DNA of 64,000 nucleotides, taken from contig NZ_ASHR01000001.1 in assembly GCF_000400485.1 (NCBI RefSeq), forward strand, positions 1-64,000. Direction: 5' to 3'. Under the pieces are notes generated by a model. It was not told where the DNA came from, searched no databases, and saw only the letters and a list, made by a program, of their open reading frames with translations. Of the stretch, positions 17,395 to 30,496 are shown piece after piece (position 1 is the stretch's first letter; each line of letters opens with the position of its first letter). Origin of the DNA: Agrococcus pavilionensis RW1 (GTDB lineage Bacteria; Actinomycetota; Actinomycetes; Actinomycetales; Microbacteriaceae). The translations under genes were made by a program, and so were the position numbers.

Positions 17395-17690
17395 TGCGGG
17401 AGGCGCCACTCACCCGCGAAGGGCGCCGCTCACCTGCGGGAGGCGCCACTCACCTGCGGGAGGCGCCACTCACCTGCGGGAGGCGCCACTCACCTGCGGG
17501 AGGCGCCGCTCACCTGCGAAGGGCGCCACTCACCTGCGGGAGGCGCCACTCACCTGCGGGAGGCGCCACTCACCTGCGGGAGGCGCCACTCACCTGCGGG
17601 AGGCGCCACTCAGGTGCGGGAGGCGCCAATCACCCGCGGGAGGCGCCACTCACGTGCGGGAGGCGCCACTCACCTGCGGGAGGTGGCAGG
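17395..17690. repeat. Tandem 20-bp repeat array B (right arm, inverted)
   Basis: Fourteen copies of the unit TGCGGGAGGCGCCACTCACC run at an exact 20-bp period, with cores starting every 20 bp from 17402 to 17662 and a decayed end at 17681-17690. Read on the other strand, the unit is GGTGAGTGGCGCCTCCCGCA, so array B is inverted relative to array A. Variants include CGAA for CGGG before 17421 and 17521. It fills most of the 403-bp gap between the start of the DUF559 gene and the stop of the ANTAR regulator gene; the remaining ~90 bp next to the DUF559 gene shows no clear promoter. Confidence 0.95.
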
Positions 17691-17709
17691 CGGCGGCGCG
17701 GGGCGGGGG

Positions 17710-18348
17710 CTACTTCTTGGTGCTCAGCTGCTCGATGACGGCCTGCGCGACCTCGGCCATCGTGAGGCGGCGGTCCATCGAGGCCTTCTGGATCCAGCGG
17801 AACGCCTCCGGCTCGGCGAGGCCCATGCGCTGGTTGAGCAGGCCCTTCGCGCGGTCGACGAGCTTGCGCGTCTCGAAGCGGTCGGCGAGGTCGGCGACCT
17901 CGCTCTCGAGCGCCCGGATCTGGTCCCAGCGCGCGAGGGCGATCTCGATCGCCGGCAGCAGGTCGTTCTGCGTGAACGGCTTCACGACGTAGGCGAGCGC
18001 TCCCGCCTCGCCGGCCCGCTCGACGAGCTCCTTCTGGCTGAACGCCGTGAGCAGCACGACCGGCGCGATCTTCGCGGCGCTGATCTTCTCGGCCGCGCTG
18101 ATGCCGTCCATCTTGGGCATCTTGACGTCCATCACGACGAGGTCGGGCTCGAGCTCGGTCGCGAGCTCGACGGCGCGCTCGCCGTCGCCGGCCTCGCCGA
18201 TGACCTCGTAGCCCGCGGCCTGCAGCGTCTCGACGATGTCGAGGCGGATGAGCGACTCGTCCTCGGCCACGAGCACGGTGCGCGCGGTCGTCGCGTGCTC
18301 GGCGGGAGCCTGGTCGGTGATGGGCTCGGCGAAGAGGTCGTCGGTCAT
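17710..18348 (-). CDS. ANTAR-domain response regulator (PdtaR-like)
   Basis: The 212-aa protein has a receiver domain (about 22-140) with EDESL, phospho-acceptor Asp in VVMDVKMPKMDG, Thr in LLTAFSQ and Lys in VVKPF, followed by a C-terminal ANTAR RNA-binding helical domain (about 150-205) with LVDRAKGLLNQRMGLAEPEAFRWIQK. ANTAR regulators bind paired hairpins in nascent RNA and prevent termination. The architecture matches mycobacterial PdtaR (Rv1626), whose partner kinase PdtaS is not encoded in this window. TAGGCT ends 7 nt before the ATG, so the transcript is probably leaderless. The gene is divergent from tRNA-Leu, and its 3' end abuts repeat array B. Confidence 0.92.
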   Translation of the reverse strand: MTDDLFAEPITDQAPAEHATTARTVLVAEDESLIRLDIVETLQAAGYEVIGEAGDGERAVELATELEPDLVVMDVKMPKMDGISAAEKISAAKIAPVVLLTAFSQKELVERAGEAGALAYVVKPFTQNDLLPAIEIALARWDQIRALESEVADLADRFETRKLVDRAKGLLNQRMGLAEPEAFRWIQKASMDRRLTMAEVAQAVIEQLSTKK

Positions 18349-18351
18349 GGC

Positions 18352-18364
18352 CACTAGCCTAGTG
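18352..18364. promoter_or_regulatory. CACTAG-C-CTAGTG palindrome with overlapping -10 elements
   Basis: This perfect 6-bp inverted repeat with a single central base lies 3 nt from the ANTAR regulator ATG. On the minus strand it contains TAGGCT (18356-18361) at leaderless spacing. On the plus strand it contains TAGCCT about 38 nt before tRNA-Leu. The two divergent genes could therefore share this control site. Confidence 0.45.
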
Positions 18365-18397
18365 TTCGCAGCGGCCGGGCATCCGCCCGAGCCGTCA

Positions 18398-18479
18398 GCC
18401 GGTGTGGCGGAATCGGCAGACGCGGCGCACTCAAAATGCGCTTCCGCGAGGAGTGTGGGTTCGAGTCCCACCACCGGCA
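18398..18479 (+). tRNA. tRNA-Leu (anticodon CAA)
   Basis: This 82-nt class II tRNA has acceptor stem GCCGGTG paired with CACCGGC, discriminator A, anticodon stem GCGCA/TGCGC around loop CTCAAAA (anticodon CAA, reading UUG), a short variable arm, and the T-loop GGTTCGAGTCC. The 3' CCA is not encoded. It is the only plus-strand gene between the thioesterase and the right end. Confidence 0.95.
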
Positions 18480-18484
18480 CGGCA

Positions 18485-18517
18485 GGAGCCCGGACGATCC
18501 ACGATCGTCCGGGCTCC
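18485..18517. terminator. Bidirectional terminator between tRNA-Leu and pyk
   Basis: A perfect 15-bp stem (arms 18485-18499 and 18503-18517) with a 3-nt loop separates the converging tRNA-Leu and pyk transcripts. It starts 6 nt after the tRNA and ends 14 nt from the pyk stop codon. Confidence 0.85.
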
Positions 18518-18531
18518 GCTCGTCGAGCGGC

Positions 18532-20025
18532 TCAGCCCTCCGCGGGATGCGGCGCCGACTGGTGCCGCACCTCGATGCGGCGCTTGCCGTGGTAGGCGGG
18601 CGCGGCCTCGGCGTGCACGTCGCCGACGACGTGGATGCGGATGTCGTTCGTCGAGCCCGAGATGCCCGGCGGCATGCCCGAGATCACGACGACCTTCTTG
18701 CCGACGGGCACGAGCTGCTTGCCGATGAGCACGTCGTCGACCTGCGCGATCATGTCGTCGGTGTGCATCACGCGGTCGACGAGGTGCGTCTGCATGCCCC
18801 AGATCATCTGCATGCGCGACTCGACCTCGGGGTCGGGCGTGAAGCCGAAGGTCGGGATCGCGGTGCGCAGCCGCGCCATGCGGCGCGCGGAGTCGCCCGA
18901 CTCGGTGAAGACGACGATCGCCGCCGCCTCGACGAACTCGGCGACCTCGAGCGCGGCGAGCGTGATCGCGCCGCCCTGCGTGCGCGGCTTCGTGCCGAGC
19001 GGCGGGATGCGGCCGAGGCCGTGCTCCTCCGCGGCCGACACGATGCGCGCCATCGTCTCGATCGTCGTGATCGGGTGGCTGCCGACGCTCGTCTCGCCCG
19101 AGAGCATCACGGCGTCCGCGCCGTCGAAGACCGCGTTCGCGCAATCGCTCGCCTCGGCGCGTGTGGGGCGCGGGTTCTCGATCATCGACTCGAGCACCTG
19201 GGTCGCGACGATGACGGGCTTCGCCCATCGCCGCGAGAGCTCGATCGCGCGCTTCTGGACGAGCGGCACCTGCTCGAGCGGCAGCTCGACGCCGAGGTCG
19301 CCGCGCGCGACCATGATCGCGTCGAAGGCGTCGATGATGTCGGGCAGGTTCTCGACCGCTTGCGGCTTCTCGATCTTCGCGACGACGGGGAGCCGGCGGC
19401 CCTCCTCGTCCATGATCGCGTGCACGCGCTCGATGTCCTTCGCGTCGCGCACGAACGAGAGCGCGATGATGTCGGCGCCGAGGTGGAGCGCCCAGCGCAG
19501 GTCCTCCTCGTCCTTCTCGCTCATCGCGGGCACGTTGACGGCGACGCCGGGCAGGTTGATGCCCTTGTTGCTGCTCACCGGCCCGCCGACCTCGACCTCG
19601 GTGACGACGTCGGTCTCGGTCACCTCGACCGCGCGCAGCACGATGCGCCCGTCGTCGACGAGCAGCGGGTCGCCGGGACTCACGTCGGCGGGCAGGCCCT
19701 TGAAGGTCGTGCTCGCGCGCTGGCCGTCGCCCTCGACGTCGTCGGTCGTGATGGTGAACCGGTCGCCCTCGCGGAGCTCGAACGGCCCGCCGGGGATCTT
19801 CCCGAGGCGGATCTTCGGCCCCTGCAGGTCGACCAGGATGCCGACGGGCTTGCCGAGCTCGTCGGATGCCTTCCGGATGTTCGCGTACACCTCCTCGTGG
19901 ACGCTGTGGTCGCCGTGGCTCAGGTTCATGCGCGCGACGTTGATGCCGGCCGCGATCGCGGCCTTCGTCATCTCATAGCCGGCGAGTGCCGGCCCGAACG
20001 TCGCGACGATCTTGGCTCGTCTCAA
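18532..20025 (-). CDS. pyk: Pyruvate kinase
   Basis: Pyk converts phosphoenolpyruvate and ADP to pyruvate and ATP at the end of glycolysis. The 497-aa protein starts RRAKIVATFGPALAG and has GINVARMNLSHGDH, the active-site region VVAKIEKPQAVENL, the metal-binding MVARGDLGVELP, and VMLSGETSVG. Length is slightly above the 470-480 typical of the family owing to an extended C-terminus. The start is TTG (at 20025), chosen because the conserved N-terminus begins there and no ATG/GTG fits; there is only a weak purine run upstream. An 85-bp gap separates it from gltD, in which I see no strong hairpin or clear promoter. Confidence 0.95.
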   Translation of the reverse strand: MRRAKIVATFGPALAGYEMTKAAIAAGINVARMNLSHGDHSVHEEVYANIRKASDELGKPVGILVDLQGPKIRLGKIPGGPFELREGDRFTITTDDVEGDGQRASTTFKGLPADVSPGDPLLVDDGRIVLRAVEVTETDVVTEVEVGGPVSSNKGINLPGVAVNVPAMSEKDEEDLRWALHLGADIIALSFVRDAKDIERVHAIMDEEGRRLPVVAKIEKPQAVENLPDIIDAFDAIMVARGDLGVELPLEQVPLVQKRAIELSRRWAKPVIVATQVLESMIENPRPTRAEASDCANAVFDGADAVMLSGETSVGSHPITTIETMARIVSAAEEHGLGRIPPLGTKPRTQGGAITLAALEVAEFVEAAAIVVFTESGDSARRMARLRTAIPTFGFTPDPEVESRMQMIWGMQTHLVDRVMHTDDMIAQVDDVLIGKQLVPVGKKVVVISGMPPGISGSTNDIRIHVVGDVHAEAAPAYHGKRRIEVRHQSAPHPAEG

Positions 20026-20110
20026 GGTGTTCTCGCTTCCGTGGCTCGTGCCGCCTGGGTGGGATCGGCGCGGACCCCTCCATCCTCTCAGAGGCCCTCG
20101 CGCCCGACCT

Positions 20111-21557
20111 TCACGCGACGGCGAAGGGGCGGTCGCTCGCGCGCACCGGCGCCGGGAGCGACGAGGCGCCCTCGAGGTGCGCGTCGACGGCCGCGGCGGC
20201 CGCGCGCCCCTCGGCGATCGCCCACACGATGAGGGATGCGCCGCGTCCCGCGTCGCCGGCCACGAACACGCCGGGCACGTCGGTGGCGAAGTCGGGGGTG
20301 CGGACGGGTAGGCCGCGCTCGAACGGGACGTCGAGCGCCTCGCCGATCGACGCATCCGCCCCCGTGAAGCCGAGCGCGAGGAGCACGAGGTCGGCGGGGA
20401 TCTCGCGCTCGGTGCCGGCCTTCGGGCGGCGCACGCCGTCGACGATCTCGGTGTCGGCGACCTTGAGCGCCCGCACCTCGCCCGCGGCATTCGCGAGCAG
20501 CTCGACGGTCGAGACGAGGTAGGCGCGCTCGCCGCCCTCCTCGTGGCTCGACTGCACCTCGAACAGGCTCGGGTGCACGGGCCACGGCTGGTGCGCGGGG
20601 CGCTCGCTCGGGGGTTGCACGCCGATCGCGAGGTTCGTCACCGAGAGCGCGCCCTGGCGGTGGGCGGTGCCGATGCAGTCGGCGCCCGTGTCGCCGCCGC
20701 CGAGGACGACGACGTGCTTGCCGCGCGCCGAGATCTGGTTGGCGGGCACCGTGCCGGCGACGGCGCGGTTCTGCTGCACGAGGTACTCCATTGCGAGGTG
20801 CACGCCGTCGAGGCCGCGACCGGGGATGTCGAGCTCGCGCGCGACCGGCGCGCCGGTCGCGATGAGCACCGCGTCGAAGCGCTCGCGCAGCTCCTGCCAG
20901 CCGAGCTCGCGGCCGATCTCGACGCCGGCGCGGAAGCGCGTGCCCTCGGCCTGCATCTGCGCGAGCCGCGCCTCGAGCGTGCGCTTCTCGAGCTTGAAGT
21001 CGGGGATGCCGTAGCGCAGCAGGCCGCCGATGCGGTCGTCGCGCTCGTACACGACGACGGTGTGGCCCGCGCGCGTGAGCTGCTGCGCCGCCGCGAGCCC
21101 CGCGGGTCCGGAGCCCACGACCGCGACGGTCTTGCCCGTGAGGCGCGCCGGCGGGTGCGGCTCGGTCCAGCCGTTCGCGAACGCCTCGTCGGCGATCGCC
21201 TGCTCGATCGACTTGATCGTCACTGCGGGCTGGTTGATGCCGAGCACGCACGACGACTCGCACGGCGCCGGGCAGAGGCGGCCGGTGAGCTCGGGGAAGT
21301 TGTTCGTCGCGTGCAGCCGGTCGCTCGCCGCGCGGCCCTCGCCGCGCCACGTGAGGTCGTTCCACTCGGGGATGAGGTTGCCGAGCGGGCAGCCCTGGTG
21401 GCAGAAGGGCACGCCGCAGTCCATGCAGCGGCTCGCCTGCCGGCGCAGCACGGCCTTGTCGCCCGGCTCGCCGATCTCGCGCCAGTCGAGGATGCGGACG
21501 GGCACGGGGCGCTTCTTCGGCAGCTCCCGCTCCGTCACCTTCAGGAATCCGCGCGGG

Positions 21558-21565
<8 letters not shown>
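20111..21565 (-). CDS. gltD: Glutamate synthase (NADPH) small subunit
   Basis: GltD supplies electrons from NADPH to GltB for conversion of glutamine plus 2-oxoglutarate to two glutamates. The 484-aa protein has two N-terminal iron-sulfur cysteine clusters ([17 protein letters not shown] near residue 47 and CPAPCESSC near 98), an FAD site [15 protein letters not shown] (about 148-162), the NADPH site [12 protein letters not shown], and a C-terminal FAD motif [18 protein letters not shown]. The GTG start overlaps the end of gltB by 8 bp, so the subunits are translationally coupled. Confidence 0.96.
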
Positions 21566-26114
<4,549 letters not shown>

Positions 26115-26160
26115 GCTGCTCCTGCTCTCGCGATCGGGAGCGGGACGCCGTCGGCCCGCC

Positions 26161-26177
26161 GCGCGCTGGGAGCGCGC
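26161..26177 (-). terminator. Putative lgt terminator hairpin
   Basis: A 7-bp perfect GC stem (GCGCGCT/AGCGCGC) with a 3-nt loop lies 4 nt beyond the lgt stop codon and upstream of gltB. There is no T-tract. The lgt stop codon itself is part of a weak TAGGAC -10-like hexamer that could serve gltB. Confidence 0.45.
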
Positions 26178-26181
26178 AGTC

Positions 26182-27351
26182 CTACTGGTGTGCGGCCGCG
26201 GGTTCTGCGGCTCGAGCCGCCTCGTCCTGGGTGCGGGACTCGGGGGTCTCGGTGTAGACGTCAGAATCTAGCACCTGATCGGCACCCGGCTCGCGCCCGG
26301 GCTGCCACGGGGAGGGCTCGAGGCCCGGGTGGCGGCGCGACTGCACGACCCACACGACGACGCCGATGACGATCGCGAGGAACGCCATCCACACGTTCGT
26401 GCGGATGCCGAGGAAGAGCTCGGAGGGGTCGAGGCGGATGGTCTCGAAGACCGAGCGGCCGAGGCCGTACCAGATGAGGTAGAGCGCGATGAGGCGGCCC
26501 CACTGCACGTCGCGCTTGCGGTCGAGCCACAGCAGCAGCGCTGCGCCGAGCACGTTCCAGATGATCTCGTACGCGAACGTCGGGTGGAAGAGCACGCCCT
26601 CGGGGAGCCCGACGGGGTACGCGGGGTTCGTCGACTCGATCTCGAGGCCCCACGGCAGGTCGGTCGGCTGGCCGAAGAGCTCGTGGTTGAACCAGTTGCC
26701 GAGCCGGCCGAACGCCTGCGCGAGCAGCAGGCCGGGCGCGAGCGCGTCGGCGAAGGTCGAGAAGCGCAGGCCCGTCTGGCGGCAGCCGATCCAGACGCCG
26801 AGCGCGCCGCCGATGAGGGCGCCGAAGATCGCGATGCCGCCCTCCCAGATGTAGAGCGCCGAGAGCGGGTCGCGGCCCGGGCCGAAGTAGTCGTCGGGGT
26901 GCGTGACGACGTGGAAGACGCGAGCGGCGACGATGCCGAGCAGCACGGCCCACACGGCGACGTCGATGACGTAGCCCGCGTCGACGCCGCGCTGGTGGAG
27001 GCGCCAGCCGGTGAGCACCGCGGCCACGACGATGCCGGCGAGGATGCACAGCGCGTAGGTCTGGATGCCCCACGAAGGGCCGACCAGGCGCAGCACCCAC
27101 GTGATCAGGAGCGCGAACGCGAGCGAGGCGACGACCGTCCAGGCCGCGTCGCGGCGCGTGAGCCTGCCCGTCACGAGCAGCCCGGCGAGCGCGAGGACCG
27201 CGAGCACGACGCCGAGCACGACGCCGAAGACGATCGCGCCGGTCATGGAGCCCTGCACGAGGCCGAGGACGCCGATCGCGTCGAGCCACTGGCCCAGCGG
27301 CACCTGCTGCCACTCGGGCGCGGGACTCGGGATGCTCTGGAAGACGGTCAC
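26182..27351 (-). CDS. lgt: Prolipoprotein diacylglyceryl transferase with N-terminal insertion
   Basis: Lgt transfers a diacylglyceryl group to the lipobox cysteine of prolipoproteins in the membrane. The 389-aa protein keeps the N-terminal [19 protein letters not shown], and the signature [16 protein letters not shown]. Between SIPSP and YALCIL, where about 20 residues are normal, there are about 90; the extra part contains two strongly hydrophobic stretches (about 36-62 and 69-90). A 50-residue acidic C-terminal tail ends the protein. The GTG start overlaps the trpA stop codon (GTGA). The extra segments are probably membrane helices, but their role is unknown. Confidence 0.93.
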   Translation of the reverse strand: MTVFQSIPSPAPEWQQVPLGQWLDAIGVLGLVQGSMTGAIVFGVVLGVVLAVLALAGLLVTGRLTRRDAAWTVVASLAFALLITWVLRLVGPSWGIQTYALCILAGIVVAAVLTGWRLHQRGVDAGYVIDVAVWAVLLGIVAARVFHVVTHPDDYFGPGRDPLSALYIWEGGIAIFGALIGGALGVWIGCRQTGLRFSTFADALAPGLLLAQAFGRLGNWFNHELFGQPTDLPWGLEIESTNPAYPVGLPEGVLFHPTFAYEIIWNVLGAALLLWLDRKRDVQWGRLIALYLIWYGLGRSVFETIRLDPSELFLGIRTNVWMAFLAIVIGVVVWVVQSRRHPGLEPSPWQPGREPGADQVLDSDVYTETPESRTQDEAARAAEPAAAHQ

Positions 27352-28169
27352 GCGGTCGCGCCCTTTCGTTCGGTCGGTGCGAGTGTACCTTCGGCGAGCG
27401 AGGCGGCGAGCGCGCGCACGGCGGGCACTCCGCCCTCGTCGAGCGCGCGGACGAGCGCGGAGCCGACGATCGCGCCGTCGGCGTACTCGAGCACGTCGCG
27501 CACCTGCTCCGGCGTCGAGATGCCGAGGCCGACGCAGCGCAGGGCCTCGCCGCCCGTCGCGGCGGCGCGCTCGGCGATGCGCTCCGAGAGCGCACGGGCC
27601 GCGCGGTCGACGTCGTCGCGCGCGCCCGTCGTGCCCATCGTCGAGACGGTGTAGACGAAGCCGCGCGAGGCCTGGATCGCGGCGTCGAGCCGCGCGTCGG
27701 AGGAGGAGGGCGCCGCGAGGAAGATGCGGTCGAGCCCGTGCCGGTCGGCGGCCGCGAGCCACGCCGCGGCGTTCTCGGGCGTGAGGTCGGGCGTGATGAG
27801 GCCCGCGCCGCCGGCCGCGGCGAGCCGCTCGGCGAAGCGGTCGACGCCGTAGCGCAGCACCGGGTTCCAGTACGTCATGACGAGCACCGGTGCGCTCGTG
27901 CGCGCGGTGATCGCCTCGATCGCCTCGAACAGCTCGTCGAGCCGGAAGCCGCGGTCGAGCACCGCCTGGGTCGCCGTCTGGATGACCGGGCCGTCCATCG
28001 CGGGGTCGGAGTAGGGCACGCCGAGCTCGATCGCGGTGCAGCCCGCCTCGGCGATCGCGACGGCCGCCTCGACGCTCGTGGCGAGGTCGGGGAAGCCGAC
28101 CGGCAGGTAGCCGATGAGGGCGCGCTCGCCGGTGGCGCGGATGGCGTCGGCGGTGGAGATGCGGCTCAT
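27348..28169 (-). CDS. trpA: Tryptophan synthase alpha subunit
   Basis: TrpA cleaves indole-3-glycerol phosphate to indole and glyceraldehyde 3-phosphate and channels the indole to TrpB. The 273-aa TIM barrel has the catalytic Glu in [19 protein letters not shown] and Asp in ITPDLTPE, plus the phosphate loop [11 protein letters not shown]. Its ATG overlaps the trpB stop (ATGA), and its own stop overlaps the lgt start, so trpC-trpB-trpA-lgt are translated as a chain. Confidence 0.97.
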   Translation of the reverse strand: MSRISTADAIRATGERALIGYLPVGFPDLATSVEAAVAIAEAGCTAIELGVPYSDPAMDGPVIQTATQAVLDRGFRLDELFEAIEAITARTSAPVLVMTYWNPVLRYGVDRFAERLAAAGGAGLITPDLTPENAAAWLAAADRHGLDRIFLAAPSSSDARLDAAIQASRGFVYTVSTMGTTGARDDVDRAARALSERIAERAAATGGEALRCVGLGISTPEQVRDVLEYADGAIVGSALVRALDEGGVPAVRALAASLAEGTLAPTERKGATA

Positions 28170-29386
28170 GCCTGCTCCGCCTCCTCGTCGAGCAGGCCGA
28201 ACCAGCGGCCCGCGGTCGCGACGTCCTTGTCGCCGCGCCCCGAGAGCGAGACGAGCAGCGTCGAGCCAGGCGACTCCTGCGCGAGCCGCATCGCGCCCGC
28301 GATCGCGTGCGCCGACTCGATCGCCGGGATGATGCCCTCGGCGCGCGTGAGCGCGAGGAACGCATCCATCGCCTCCGCATCGCTCACCGGCTGGTACTCG
28401 GCGCGGCCGAGGTCGTGGAGCCACGCGTGCTCGGGCCCGACGCCCGGGTAGTCGAGGCCCGCCGAGATCGAGTGCGACTCGAGCGTCTGGCCGTCGTCGT
28501 CCTGCAGCAGGTAGGTGCGCATGCCGTGCAGCAGGCCCGGCGCGCCGCGCTCGATCGAGAGGGCGTGGCGCTCGGTGGTCGGGCCGTCGCCCGCGGCCTC
28601 GAGGCCGATGAGGCGCACGCCCGGGTCGTCGAGGAAGGCGTGGAAGATGCCCATCGCGTTCGAGCCGCCGCCGACGCACGCGAGCACGGCGTCGGGCAGC
28701 GCGCCGGTGAGCGCGATCGTCTGCTCGCGCGCCTCCTCGCCGATCGCGCGGTGGAAGTCGCGCACCATCTCGGGGAACGGGTGCGGTCCCGCGACGGTGC
28801 CCATGAGGTAGTGGGTCGAGTCGACGTTCGCGACCCAGTCGCGCAGTCCCTCGTTGATCGCGTCCTTGAGCGTGCGCGAGCCCGTCTTGACCGGCACGAC
28901 CTGCGCGCCGAGCAGCCGCATGCGGGCGACGTTGAGCGCTTGGCGCTCGGTGTCGACCTCGCCCATGTAGACGACGCACTCCATGCCGAACAGGGCCGCG
29001 GCGGTCGCGGTCGCGACGCCGTGCTGGCCCGCGCCCGTCTCGGCGATGAGCCGCGTCTTGCCGAGCCGGCGGGCGACGAGCGCCTGCCCGAGCACGTTGT
29101 TGATCTTGTGGCTGCCGGTGTGGTTGAGATCCTCGCGCTTGAGCAGGATGCGCGCGCCGGCGATCTCGGAGAGCCGCTTCGCCTCGGTCAGCATCGAGGG
29201 GCGGCCGGTGTAGCCGCGCGAGAGCGCGGCGAACTCGGCCTGGAACTCCGGGTCGCGCTTGCACTCGTCGTAGCACGCGGCGAGCTCGTCGATCGCGGCC
29301 ATGAGGGGCTCTGGCATGAAGACGCCCCCGAACTCGCCGAACCACGGCCCGTGCTGCTCCCGCAGCTTCGACTGGCTCTCGGTCAT
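28166..29386 (-). CDS. trpB: Tryptophan synthase beta subunit
   Basis: TrpB condenses indole with serine using pyridoxal phosphate. The 406-aa protein has the PLP lysine in HTGSHKINN (about residue 91), the glycine-rich phosphate site GGGSNAMG, and the N-terminal [13 protein letters not shown] typical of the TrpB1 type that works with TrpA. It overlaps trpC upstream and trpA downstream by 4 bp each. Confidence 0.97.
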   Translation of the reverse strand: MTESQSKLREQHGPWFGEFGGVFMPEPLMAAIDELAACYDECKRDPEFQAEFAALSRGYTGRPSMLTEAKRLSEIAGARILLKREDLNHTGSHKINNVLGQALVARRLGKTRLIAETGAGQHGVATATAAALFGMECVVYMGEVDTERQALNVARMRLLGAQVVPVKTGSRTLKDAINEGLRDWVANVDSTHYLMGTVAGPHPFPEMVRDFHRAIGEEAREQTIALTGALPDAVLACVGGGSNAMGIFHAFLDDPGVRLIGLEAAGDGPTTERHALSIERGAPGLLHGMRTYLLQDDDGQTLESHSISAGLDYPGVGPEHAWLHDLGRAEYQPVSDAEAMDAFLALTRAEGIIPAIESAHAIAGAMRLAQESPGSTLLVSLSGRGDKDVATAGRWFGLLDEEAEQA

Positions 29387-30171
29387 GCGGCCCTCCCGAA
29401 CTCTCGGACGCGCGACGCGGGGTCGCCGTCGGTGACGAGCGCCTCGCCGACGAGCACGGCATCTGCGCCGTCCTGCCGGTAGCGCGCGACGTCGGCGGCC
29501 GAGCGCACGCCCGACTCGGCGACCGCGACCGTGCCGGCCGGGATGCGCTCGCGCAGCTCGGCGAAGCGCTCGGGGTGCATCGTGAACGTCTTGAGGTCGC
29601 GCGTGTTGACGCCGAGGATGCGCGCGTCGGCCGCGAGGGCCGCGTCGATCTCGCGCTCGTCGTGGACCTCGACGAGCACCGAGAGCCCGAGCCCGTTCGC
29701 GAAGCGGTGCAGCTGCACGAGTCGGGCCGGCTCGAGCGAGGCGACGATGAGCAGCACGATGTCGGCGCCGAACGCGCGCGCCTCTAGCAGCTGGTACTCG
29801 TCGGCGATGAAGTCCTTGCGCAGCACCGGCACCTGGACGGCCTCGCGCACGGCGCGCAGGTCGTCGAGGCTGCCGAGGAAGCGCCGCTCCTCGGTGAGCA
29901 CGCTGATCGCGCTCGCGCCGCCGGCCGCGTAGCTCGAGGCGAGGGCGGCGGGCTCGGGGATGTCGGCGAGCGGCCCCTTCGAGGGGCTCGCGCGCTTCAC
30001 CTCGGCGATGATGTGCGGTCCCGGCGAGTCGGCCTTCGGCGTGCTGAGGAGGGATGCGGCGTCGAGGGGCGTGCGCGACTGCAGCGCGATCGCCTCCAGG
30101 CGATCGGCCGGCAGCTGCTCGCGCCGCCGGGCAGCGTCCTCGAGCGCGCCCGCGGTGAGCGCGTCGAGCAC
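29383..30171 (-). CDS. trpC: Indole-3-glycerol phosphate synthase
   Basis: TrpC closes the indole ring from CdRP. The 262-aa TIM barrel shows [12 protein letters not shown] with the catalytic lysine, [13 protein letters not shown] with the second lysine, [11 protein letters not shown] and VAESGV. There is no fused TrpF domain; actinobacteria usually use the bifunctional isomerase PriA (HisA/TrpF), not encoded here. The GTG start lies 2 nt after the stop codon of the HGxxPAAW gene. Confidence 0.96.
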   Translation of the reverse strand: MLDALTAGALEDAARRREQLPADRLEAIALQSRTPLDAASLLSTPKADSPGPHIIAEVKRASPSKGPLADIPEPAALASSYAAGGASAISVLTEERRFLGSLDDLRAVREAVQVPVLRKDFIADEYQLLEARAFGADIVLLIVASLEPARLVQLHRFANGLGLSVLVEVHDEREIDAALAADARILGVNTRDLKTFTMHPERFAELRERIPAGTVAVAESGVRSAADVARYRQDGADAVLVGEALVTDGDPASRVREFGRAA

Positions 30172-30173
30172 GC

Positions 30174-30440
30174 TCAGTGGTCCTTCACCCCGAAGCCGGC
30201 CTTCGCGAGGATGGGCCAGAGGAGGATGCCGACGACGAGCAGGCCGACGCTCGCCCAGACGAGCGCGGGCATGTCGAGGAAGAAGAAGAGCGTGCCGAGG
30301 GTGAACGCGAGGATCATGACGATGACGCTCGTCCACGCGGCGCGCGAGTTGCCGTGGCCGGGGTCGACGAACGACGCCTCGTACTCCGCGATTCCGAGAT
30401 CAGCTGCGTGCTGATCGCTGATGCCCTTGCGTGCGCTCAC
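30174..30440 (-). CDS. HGxxPAAW family small membrane protein
   Basis: This 88-aa protein of unknown function is regularly found between trpE and trpC in actinobacteria. It has a hydrophilic N-terminus, the family signature (here HGNSRAAW, with Arg in place of the usual Pro) and two hydrophobic segments (about 37-56 and 60-80). The GTG start has a strong AAGGAG ribosome site. It probably starts its own transcription unit from TAGACT at 30491-30496. Nothing visible shows whether it takes part in tryptophan synthesis. Confidence 0.85.
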   Translation of the reverse strand: MSARKGISDQHAADLGIAEYEASFVDPGHGNSRAAWTSVIVMILAFTLGTLFFFLDMPALVWASVGLLVVGILLWPILAKAGFGVKDH

Positions 30441-30462
30441 GATGCTCCTTGGTCGGCCTTCC

Positions 30463-30480
30463 GGGCGCGCTCGCGCGCCC
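30463..30480. promoter_or_regulatory. GC hairpin in the leader of the HGxxPAAW-trpCBA unit
   Basis: An 8-bp perfect stem (GGGCGCGC/GCGCGCCC) with a 2-nt loop lies between the putative promoter in the Trp-associated gene's stop codon and the ribosome site of the HGxxPAAW gene. It may be a terminator of the upstream gene or an attenuator; no leader peptide with Trp codons is visible. Confidence 0.35.
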
Positions 30481-30490
30481 GCACCCCTCG

Positions 30491-30496
30491 AGTCTA
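30491..30496 (-). promoter_or_regulatory. -10 element TAGACT embedded in the stop of the Trp-associated membrane gene
   Basis: The TAG stop codon at 30494-30496 continues as TAGACT, a good -10, about 50 nt upstream of the HGxxPAAW start codon, so trpC-trpB-trpA-lgt may have an internal promoter. Confidence 0.4.

Noticed and set aside
16168-17690. CRISPR array
   Set aside because: The copies are strictly head-to-tail with no unique spacers, and no cas genes are present.
16137-17992. Repeat-encoded peptides (about 20-residue period, e.g. [20 protein letters not shown])
   Set aside because: A 20-bp unit without stop codons in one direction is open in all three frames, giving the same peptide set in each; frames run on into antisense of real genes and have no ribosome sites. 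They follow from the repeat, not from coding.
20026-20110. Terminator or promoter in the gltD-pyk gap
   Set aside because: Only a 5-bp stem with a 1-nt loop is visible and no convincing -10/-35, so nothing was annotated.
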